In this document: positions 31,837 through 37,362 of the stretch, in pieces | Numbering within the stretch: position 1 is the first letter of the stretch | Layout of the letters: every line of letters starts with the position of its first letter | DNA from: an uncultured Novosphingobium sp. | GTDB taxonomy: Bacteria; Pseudomonadota; Alphaproteobacteria; Sphingomonadales; Sphingomonadaceae | DNA: 37,362 bases | NCBI GenBank assembly: GCA_946886365.1 | Contig: CAMPIM010000024.1 | Coordinates: forward strand, 1 to 37,362 | Direction: 5' to 3' | Made by a program: the position numbers and the translations under genes | The notes under the pieces: model-generated | Database searches by the model: none | What the model was told of the DNA's origin: nothing | What the model saw: the letters and a program-made list of their open reading frames with translations, nothing else

Positions 31837-31982
31837 ATTGTGCCTTCTAGCGGGATCGAGCCAACGCAAAACCGCAAGATATTGAAGTTTTCCATCAAGA
31901 AATTTGTTGTGACGCAGCCGCGCTTCTTAGCGCTCTCGATCTCGAAAACGCAGGTCGTTTGTAGGAACTGGCGACGAGACGC

Positions 31983-32363
31983 TCAGGGCGTCGAGGATAT
32001 AAGAACGGACGAGATCGCCGTCAGCATTTGCGACGTTCCGTATGGCTTGGGAACCATGATACTTTTGGGAACACCATAAAGCGGCCATTCTGCGGCGCTA
32101 TCTCCCGATGCGTACACCACAGGAATATCCGGTTGCAGTTCTCGGGCGCGCCACGATACCTCCCATCCGTTGGGACCCACCCCAAGCCTCACATCGGTGA
32201 CCACTCCGGCGATTTCAGGATGGCGGCTATCGAGAATGGTGATGGCATCCACCCCACAGGTCGCGGCGATGACCACATATCCGCCGAATTCTAGCATCTC
32301 CTGCAGCGTCCACAGGATAAGCGGCTCGTCCTCGACCAGCAGCAGCACCTTGGCGTCCGACAT
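31983..32363 (-). CDS. Stand-alone response-regulator receiver protein
   Basis: A 126-aa receiver domain without an output domain. The acidic pocket is Glu11-Asp12 (VEDEP), the phosphorylated Asp57 is in VVTDVRLG, and Ser86 (YASGD) and Lys106 (VPKPY) complete the active site. It resembles receivers that act with PAS-histidine kinases on general stress control in alphaproteobacteria; its kinase is not in the window. A core copy of the MarR-type operator lies 48 bp upstream. Confidence 0.85.
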   Translation of the reverse strand: MSDAKVLLLVEDEPLILWTLQEMLEFGGYVVIAATCGVDAITILDSRHPEIAGVVTDVRLGVGPNGWEVSWRARELQPDIPVVYASGDSAAEWPLYGVPKSIMVPKPYGTSQMLTAISSVLISSTP

Positions 32364-32410
32364 GCGATGGCCCCCCGTTCCTCCTTTTCCGATGCCGCGG
32401 CAGGAGATTG

Positions 32411-32423
32411 TATCGCAATACGA
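32411..32423. promoter_or_regulatory. Core of the MarR-type operator upstream of the response regulator
   Basis: TATCGCAATACGA is identical to the core at 25548-25560 and inverted at 34321-34333. On the minus strand it overlaps TACAAT (a good -10). The outer arms are degenerate here, so binding may be weaker. Confidence 0.55.
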
Positions 32424-32493
32424 ACGAAAATAGGTGCGGGTTGGTTCCCCGGTCCCGTTCTTGCACGTCGTAACTGACCGATCCTAGACCGTT

Positions 32494-34278
32494 TTACTGC
32501 GTGCGTGGTTGGAGCTTTGTTCCGAGATGGCGTGAGCGACCAAGTTCGGCATGGCGGTTCGCGCTGCGGGTCTTGAGCAGATCCTGGCGCGAAAGGATGC
32601 CGAGCACGCGCCTGGTTTCGGGCTCGATGATTGGAATACGACCGATCCCGGATTCGACGATGAGATCAGCGACAACGCCGGTCGGCGTGTCCGGATAGGC
32701 AACGGGCTGTGCTGCGTCCGAGATGGCGTCGATGAGCGGCGTTTGATCGTCGTCGCGGTCGCCCTGCCAGCGCAGGGCATCGGTGCGAGAGACGAGACCC
32801 AGCAATCTTCCTTGCGGGTCGGTCACCGGATAGCTGCGATGCACGGCTTTGGTTGCGAAGAAGGATACCGCCGCCTCCACGGTCATCGTGCCCGGTAGGG
32901 TCGCCGGATCGCGCGTCATGATTTGACCGGCCTGGATGAGGTCGAGCGGATCGACCGTATATTCCTGCAGGATATGCCGTCCGCGCCGCGCGATTTTCTC
33001 GGTGAGGATCGATCGCCGCATCAGCAGCACGCTGATGGCATAGGCGCCGCCCGCAGCCGCGATCGTGCATGGGATGGCGCTGAAGTGCCCGGTGAGTTCG
33101 ACCGCGAAGATCGCGCCGGTCATCGGCGCACGCATGGCGCCGCTCATGATTCCCGCCATTCCGATCATCGCCCAGAATCCCGGATCACCGGGCAGGAATT
33201 GCCCAAGCAGGAACCCGGCGGCACCGCCAAGGATGAGGAGCGGGGCGAGAACGCCGCCAGACGTGCCAGATCCCAGCGCGACCAGCCAGACGATGGCCTT
33301 CACGACGAGGAGCGCGGCAACGACCCGGAGCGATAGCGAAGCGTTTAGGAGGGCCTCGATGCTTGCATATCCTGCACCCAGCACATGGGCATCAATGAGA
33401 CCGCCCAGACCGACGACCACCGCGCCGATCGCCGGCCACCACATCCAGTGGAATGGCAGGCGGTGGAAGAGATCCTCGATGCGGTAAAGGGAGGTTGAGA
33501 GCAGTGCCGCTTCAAGGCCGACAACGAGGCCGATCCCGCCGGAAGCGAGCAGCGCCCAGCTTGTCTGTGGGACCATGGCTGTCATCGGGAACATCGGTCC
33601 CGATCCGAGGAGCAGCGGACGCCAGGCAAAGGAAATGAGGGCTGCGACGAGCACGGGGACGAAGCTGCGCGGTTTCCACTCGAACAAGAGCACTTCGACG
33701 GCCAGCAATATCGCGGCGAGCGGCGTACCGAAGATGGCGGTCATGCCGGCTGCCGCACCCGCCACGAGCAGCGTCTTGCGCTCGGCTGCGCTGAGGTGGA
33801 AGCACTGGGCGAAGAGCGAGCCTATGGCGCCGCCCGTCATGATGATCGGTCCTTCCGCCCCGAAGGGGCCGCCGCTGCCGATCGAGATCGCCGAGGACAG
33901 GGGTTTGAGCAGTGCGACCTTGAGCGACAGCCGGCTCTCGCCGAACAGGATCGTCTCGATCGCCTCGGGAATGCCATGACCGCGGATCTTGTCCGATCCG
34001 AAGCGCGCCATCAGACCCACGATAAGGCTGCCGATGATGGGGATCACTATCACCAGCCAGCCCACCGATGCATCGGTAATCACCGAGTGATCGGCGGAGA
34101 GACGACCAAACCAGAAGAGATTGGTGGCGATCGCGATCAGCTTGACCAGCACCCATGCGCCAAAGGCGCCGCCCGTTCCGACCACGATGGCCATTGCCGC
34201 CAGCATGACCATGCGGCGGTCGACGCTATGGTCGGCAAGTTGATGGCCTTCGACGGCGCGCGGGGGTGTCAGGGACAT
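32494..34278 (-). CDS. ClC-family chloride channel/transporter with CBS domains
   Basis: A 594-aa ClC protein with about twelve helices, then a CBS pair. The permeation motifs are GHGIPEAIE (GSGIP equivalent), GSGGPFGAEGPIIMTGG (GREGP equivalent, gating Glu kept but Arg replaced by Ala) and GSGTSGGVLAPLLILGG (GxFxP equivalent). The CBS domains cover about 450-580 (ATLPGTMTVEAAVSFFAT, GVVADLIVESGIGRIPIIEPETRRVLGILSRQDLL). The ATG at 34278 has a weak ribosome site. It is divergent from the MarR gene across the full dyad. Confidence 0.9.
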   Translation of the reverse strand: MSLTPPRAVEGHQLADHSVDRRMVMLAAMAIVVGTGGAFGAWVLVKLIAIATNLFWFGRLSADHSVITDASVGWLVIVIPIIGSLIVGLMARFGSDKIRGHGIPEAIETILFGESRLSLKVALLKPLSSAISIGSGGPFGAEGPIIMTGGAIGSLFAQCFHLSAAERKTLLVAGAAAGMTAIFGTPLAAILLAVEVLLFEWKPRSFVPVLVAALISFAWRPLLLGSGPMFPMTAMVPQTSWALLASGGIGLVVGLEAALLSTSLYRIEDLFHRLPFHWMWWPAIGAVVVGLGGLIDAHVLGAGYASIEALLNASLSLRVVAALLVVKAIVWLVALGSGTSGGVLAPLLILGGAAGFLLGQFLPGDPGFWAMIGMAGIMSGAMRAPMTGAIFAVELTGHFSAIPCTIAAAGGAYAISVLLMRRSILTEKIARRGRHILQEYTVDPLDLIQAGQIMTRDPATLPGTMTVEAAVSFFATKAVHRSYPVTDPQGRLLGLVSRTDALRWQGDRDDDQTPLIDAISDAAQPVAYPDTPTGVVADLIVESGIGRIPIIEPETRRVLGILSRQDLLKTRSANRHAELGRSRHLGTKLQPRTQ

Positions 34279-34314
34279 GAATCGGCATTATCCTGTAAAA
34301 ATATGTGCGCGCCG

Positions 34315-34337
34315 ACTATATCGTATTGCGATATAGT
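34315..34337. promoter_or_regulatory. Perfect MarR-type operator between clc and marR
   Basis: ACTATATCG-N5-CGATATAGT is a perfect 9-5-9 dyad in the divergent region, 18 bp before the MarR start. Its core is the inverse of the sites at 25548 and 32411. It most likely binds the MarR protein itself. Confidence 0.72.
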
Positions 34338-34355
34338 TCAACAAGTGAGGATCAT

Positions 34356-34772
34356 TTGAGGCAAAAGGATAAATTGCTGGGAGATGCCGACTATGCGGCG
34401 CTGGCCTCGTTTCGCCATGCCATCCGCCGCTTCCAGGCGTTCAGCGAGGAGCAGGCCATCGAAGTCGGGTTGACGCCGCAGCAGCATCAGGCGCTGCTCG
34501 CGATCCGGGGCTGTGCGCCGGATGAGGCCACCGTTGGTCATGTCGCGGAACGTCTGATATTGAAGCCGCACAGCGCCACGGGCCTGATCAATCGCCTCGA
34601 GGCGTTGAAGCTGATTACGCGCGAGGCGGCTGCTGTTGATCGCAGGCGGGCGCTGCTGCGCCTCACCCCCAAGGCCTATACGCTACTCGACTCCCTGTCC
34701 GCCGTCCATCGCGAGGAAATCCAGCGTATGCGACCGCTCTTCACCGGCATTTTCGAACAACTGGGTGAGTAA
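34356..34772 (+). CDS. MarR-family transcriptional regulator
   Basis: A 138-aa winged-helix regulator. The DNA-binding part is TVGHVAERLILKPHSATGLINRLEALKLITREA, with the wing DRRRALLRLTPKA. TTG 34356 is preferred, with AGTGAGG about six bases upstream; TTG 34374 is an alternative and the GTG at 34305 would place the operator inside the gene. MarR proteins repress divergent and own genes and release DNA when bound by phenolic ligands; aromatic acids are also AaeB-type substrates, so a link to the efflux set is plausible. Confidence 0.85.
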   Translation: MRQKDKLLGDADYAALASFRHAIRRFQAFSEEQAIEVGLTPQQHQALLAIRGCAPDEATVGHVAERLILKPHSATGLINRLEALKLITREAAAVDRRRALLRLTPKAYTLLDSLSAVHREEIQRMRPLFTGIFEQLGE

Positions 34773-34805
34773 GTGCCATTCAATGCAATTATGATGTTAT
34801 AAAAT

Positions 34806-34820
34806 ATGAATAACATTCAT
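34806..34820. promoter_or_regulatory. Dyad upstream of the cysJ remnant
   Basis: ATGAAT-AAC-ATTCAT is a perfect dyad in an A/T-rich stretch and includes the GAATGTTATT motif seen at 20458. It may be a LysR-type site for sulfur genes. Confidence 0.35.
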
Positions 34821-34861
34821 TTGTCTTATGCTAATTTAACCGACACAACCCGATCTGCAGA

Positions 34862-34925
34862 GTGAAGAGGCTTCACGACAACAGCGCCCGGAGAGGATCC
34901 CGCGAAAGCAGGCCGGAGCGCGGGA
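34862..34925 (+). promoter_or_regulatory. Hairpin-rich leader before the cysJ remnant
   Basis: Two hairpins stand in the leader: GTGAAG-AGG-CTTCAC (34862-34876), and TCCCGCG (34898-34904) with CGCGGGA (34919-34925) around a 14-base loop. It does not match a riboswitch class I can name. A role in sulfur control is possible because of the genes behind it. Confidence 0.4.
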
Positions 34926-34952
34926 ACGGAGACGGCAGCCGAGGACAAGTGC

Positions 34953-35200
34953 ATGACGCAGAGCGAGCATCCAGGGAATCCCCTGACTCTGGAGCAATGG
35001 CGATCGGTTCAGGATCTGACCGCGTCGCCAACAGCGGCGCAGGTGCTTTGGCTCAACGGCTACTTCACCGGGCTAGACGCCGACTCGCGGTCCCCCTGCC
35101 GCAGCCGGCGTCTTCCGAAGTTCGGTCAGGCCGGTCACTCACCATTTCATTCGGCACTCAGACCGGCAATTCGGCCGAGCCCGCATCGTGCGCGAAGTAA
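34953..35200 (+). pseudogene. cysJ: Frameshifted 5' remnant of a cysJ-like sulfite reductase flavoprotein
   Basis: The first 43 residues (LTLEQWRSVQDLTASPTAAQVLWLNGYFTGLDA) match the N-terminus of sulfite reductase flavoprotein subunits. After a frame shift near 35085 the second frame continues with SLTISFGTQTGNSAE, the FMN-binding GSQTGN-like motif. The frame then ends at 35200, so flavodoxin, FAD and NADP domains are absent. A deletion appears to have joined the remnant to the next gene. The intact enzyme would have supplied electrons to the siroheme reductase at 23298; that supply must now come from elsewhere. Confidence 0.65.
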
Positions 35201-35218
35201 CCGAGGGACGCCACTTCA

Positions 35219-36391
35219 ATGACTAAATCTAAGGATCAGGTGCCTCGCGCCCAGACGATCGCCGCCGCGCACGGCGTCGCCAGCGATGCTGCCTTTGGAG
35301 CGGTCGCCCCACCGCTTTATCTTTCGAGCACCTATGAGTTTGCCGGCTACGATCAACCGCGTTCCTACGATTACGGCCGGGCAGGCAATCCGACGCGCGA
35401 CCTTCTTGCCGAGGCGCTGGCAAGGTTGGAGGGCGGAGCCGGGGCGATCATGACATCGAGCGGTATGGCAGCTCTCGACCTTCTTGTCGGACGATTGGGA
35501 CCAGGCGATCTCATCCTTGCGCCGCATGATTGCTATGGCGGCACGATGCGCCTCTTGAACGCGCGTGCGAACCGGGGGCATTGCGTCGTCCGGTTCGTTG
35601 ACCAGGGTAACGAGAGGGCCTTTGCCGCCGCGTTGGAGGAAATTCCGGCGCTGGTTCTCATCGAGACGCCGAGCAATCCCCTGATGCGGGTCGTCGATAT
35701 CGCGGAGCTTGCCGCGAAATCGCGTGCGGCGGGCGCCGCGGTTGCGGTCGACAACACATTCCTGTCGCCGGCCATCCAGCAGCCGCTCGCGCTGGGCGCC
35801 GATTACGTCGTTCATTCCACGACCAAATATCTCAACGGCCATTCCGATGTAATCGGGGGTGCGGTGGTTGCTGCCGATCCGGGGCAGGTCGAAGAGCTGC
35901 GCCACTGGGCGAACGTCGTAGGCACCACCGGTGCGCCGTTCGATGCTTGGCTGACCCTGCGCGGTCTTCGCACATTGTTTCCCAGAATGGAGCAGCAACA
36001 GCGTAGCGCCATGATCGTCGCCCGATTTCTCGAGCGGCATCCGGCGGTCGCCCGGGTGCATTACCCCGGACTTCCCGCACATCCAGGGCACAGGATCGCC
36101 TCGCGTCAACAACGCGGTTTCGGCGCGATGCTGAGTTTCGAGCTCGCCGGAGGAGTGGAAGCGGTTCGGCGGTTTGTCGCTGCGGTCGGCTATTTCACGC
36201 TCGCGGAATCGCTGGGTGGGATCGAGAGCCTGGTCGCGCATCCGGCGACCATGACCCATGCCGATATGGGCGAGGAGGCGCGCTCAAGAGCGGGCATCAG
36301 CGACAGCCTGCTGCGGCTTTCGATTGGCCTCGAAGCCGAACAAGATCTGATCGCCGGCCTCGATCAGGGATTGGCGGCATGCGCGGGATGA
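35219..36391 (+). CDS. metB: Cystathionine gamma-synthase-type PLP enzyme
   Basis: A 390-aa Cys/Met-metabolism PLP enzyme. The PLP-binding lysine is in HSTTKYLNGHSDVIGG, the aspartate in VAVDNTFLSPA and the phosphate-binding part in SSGMAALDLL; the YGRAGNPTRD segment binds the partner subunit's PLP phosphate. Members make cystathionine or homocysteine from activated homoserine, or break cystathionine down. The exact reaction cannot be fixed by sequence alone; metB is the closest in pattern. It lies 18 bp after the cysJ remnant and is intact. Confidence 0.85.
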   Translation: MTKSKDQVPRAQTIAAAHGVASDAAFGAVAPPLYLSSTYEFAGYDQPRSYDYGRAGNPTRDLLAEALARLEGGAGAIMTSSGMAALDLLVGRLGPGDLILAPHDCYGGTMRLLNARANRGHCVVRFVDQGNERAFAAALEEIPALVLIETPSNPLMRVVDIAELAAKSRAAGAAVAVDNTFLSPAIQQPLALGADYVVHSTTKYLNGHSDVIGGAVVAADPGQVEELRHWANVVGTTGAPFDAWLTLRGLRTLFPRMEQQQRSAMIVARFLERHPAVARVHYPGLPAHPGHRIASRQQRGFGAMLSFELAGGVEAVRRFVAAVGYFTLAESLGGIESLVAHPATMTHADMGEEARSRAGISDSLLRLSIGLEAEQDLIAGLDQGLAACAG

Positions 36392-36428
36392 ACGCGCGCG
36401 GCAATCCTGGAAACTTCAGGAGAGAAAT

Positions 36429-36677
36429 GTGCCCGGTTATGTATGGCTCGTGGATTTTTTCGGACTGCTTCTTGTGTTGCTCGGTTTCAACATGGCGTTC
36501 CGGCAGGCCAGCTTCAGGCGAGCTATCGGACGCCCGAAACCGCCCGCAAGCCGGTTGCGAGCGGGAAATGAGGATGAGGATCCGCTTACCTATATTCTGC
36601 GGATCGCCGGCGTCATGATGATGGTCTTCGGTATCGCGATTGGCGGTATGCTGACCTTGTTCAATCTGGCGCGATGA
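36429..36677 (+). CDS. Small two-helix membrane protein after metB
   Basis: An 82-aa protein with two membrane helices (VWLVDFFGLLLVLLGFNMAF and ILRIAGVMMMVFGIAIGGML). GTG 36429 follows AGGAGAG by about four bases. No family is recognised. It is 37 bp after metB on the same strand. Confidence 0.55.
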   Translation: MPGYVWLVDFFGLLLVLLGFNMAFRQASFRRAIGRPKPPASRLRAGNEDEDPLTYILRIAGVMMMVFGIAIGGMLTLFNLAR

Positions 36678-36755
36678 GTAGTCGGGATTGAGGCTCGATG
36701 TTCTGATCGCTGCGGCCAGGATGGCTTTGGTTTAGGCGAATACGGAGCGGGCCGA

Positions 36756-36936
36756 TGACGCATGAATATGATGATCCAATCAATCCCGAAGCGGTCGCCG
36801 CCGCCGCGCGGCGCATCGCCGAACGTCACCGCGTCGAGGATCGACCGCTTGATCTGCTTGTCGAAGAGGTCGTGCTCGAACGCTTCTGCGGCTGCGTGAC
36901 GTCGGCCAATGACAGTCGCAGCGCTTCGATCCTGGC
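36756..36936 (+). pseudogene. 5' part of an unknown gene next to an IS3 remnant
   Basis: ATG 36756 follows GGAGCGGGCCG. The product starts MTHEYDDPINPEAVAAAARR and continues to VEEVVLERFCG. The reading frame stays open into the antisense of the IS3 remnant and to the window end, but the protein there is only antisense of the transposase. The real gene was probably cut near 36937 by the element. Family unknown. Confidence 0.4.
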
Positions 36937-37311
36937 TGGGCGGGATCGATGTAATGCCACTCGACCTTGTTCTTGCTGGCCCACTGCAGGATCGCGGCTC
37001 GTAAATTCAGTGCCATTGTCACTGACGATGCAAGCAGGTTTCCCATGGAGGCGAACCAGCGCATCCAGTTCGCGCGCCACTCGAGCCCCCGAGATGCTGG
37101 TGTCCGCTGCCAAGCACAGGTTCTCCCGGCAGCAATCATCGTTGATCGCCAGAATCCTGAACTTGCGCGACGCGCCAAACGTATCGGCGACAAAGTCCAT
37201 CGACCAGCGGTCACCTGGGCGAAGTGCCCCCGGCACCGGTGTCCGACTGCCCCGGGCGCGCTTGCGGCCGCGACGTCGGCGCACAGACAAGCCTTCCTCC
37301 CGATATAGGCC
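36937..37311 (-). pseudogene. IS3-family transposase remnant (integrase-core fragment)
   Basis: A degraded orfB of an IS3 element (IS407-like). The rve core is visible: RWSMDFVADTF with the first Asp, then CIVSDNGTEFTS with the second. After that a one- or two-base loss near 37015 moves the frame, and ILQWASKNKVEWHYIDPAQP continues in another frame up to 36937, where homology stops before the final Glu (NxFIESFNG). The 5' end breaks near 37311. Inverted ends are not visible. It cannot be active. Confidence 0.75.
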
Positions 37312-37362
37312 TCACCTCAAGATTTGTTCGCCAGACAACGCTAAGCTGGAAATACTGAGAAC

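Noticed and set aside
34862..34952. A SAM-II, SAH or cobalamin riboswitch before the sulfur genes
   Set aside because: The hairpins are real, but I could not find the conserved sequence blocks of these classes.
34862..35200. A 112-aa frame starting at 34862 as a gene
   Set aside because: Its start lies in the hairpin-rich leader. Only its last third is meaningful, as the frame-shifted continuation of the cysJ remnant.
1..37362. CRISPR arrays, rRNA or tRNA genes
   Set aside because: No regular repeat-spacer pattern, rRNA-like stretch or cloverleaf was seen. The only regular repeats are the origin iterons, which lack unique spacers of CRISPR length.

Overview
The window is GC-rich, densely packed DNA of alphaproteobacterial character, most like a plasmid of a sphingomonad (Sphingomonas/Sphingobium/Novosphingobium type). 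This placement rests on the gene set (Rep_3-type RepA with ParA/ParB, a methyltransferase-strawberry-notch helicase fusion, a NodT/FUSC efflux set) and on codon character, not on a database match. No rRNA, tRNA or CRISPR array was seen.

Region 1 (1-14036) is plasmid backbone. On the minus strand lie a 1399-aa methyltransferase/helicase fusion, a primase-like zinc-finger/Toprim protein and a single-stranded DNA-binding protein. A 590-bp non-coding origin region follows, with five iterons (CCTGACC-N4-GGGGG) in a tight array, a sixth near repA and an inverted repeat before the repA start. Then repA, parA and parB run on the plus strand, with near-identical centromere-like palindromes on both sides of parA and further iteron copies outside the origin, two of them inside the parB coding sequence. 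Next come an orphan MbcA/ParS-type antitoxin, a complete RES-toxin/Xre-antitoxin pair, an unrecognised helical protein and a tyrosine recombinase preceded by a 40-codon coupled ORF.

Region 2 (14037-25365) is a nitrosative/oxidative stress and sulfur/nitrogen cargo block. A truncated haemoglobin, a DUF1971 protein and flavohaemoglobin Hmp form one operon behind a perfect dyad; an NsrR-like Rrf2 regulator with three cysteines lies about 6 kb away. A convergent antioxidant operon holds a 1-Cys peroxiredoxin, a beta-carbonic anhydrase, a small unknown protein and an iron superoxide dismutase. The dismutase is split by an IS630-family element. A LysR regulator, a DUF6306-like protein, a siroheme nitrite/sulfite reductase and its DUF934 partner complete the block.

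Region 3 (25366-34772) is an efflux and envelope block. Three small proteins (two of them membrane proteins) precede a FUSC/DUF1656/HlyD/NodT four-gene efflux system (AaeAB-like). Then come a periplasmic protein, a stand-alone response regulator, a ClC chloride channel and a divergent MarR regulator. The same 13-bp core (TATCGCAATACGA, in dyads) lies upstream of the efflux block, the response regulator and the clc/marR pair, which suggests one MarR-controlled regulon.

Region 4 (34773-37362) holds a frameshifted cysJ-like 5' remnant behind a hairpin-rich leader, a cystathionine gamma-synthase-type PLP enzyme, a small membrane protein, the 5' part of an unknown gene and a frameshifted, truncated IS3-family transposase at the window edge.
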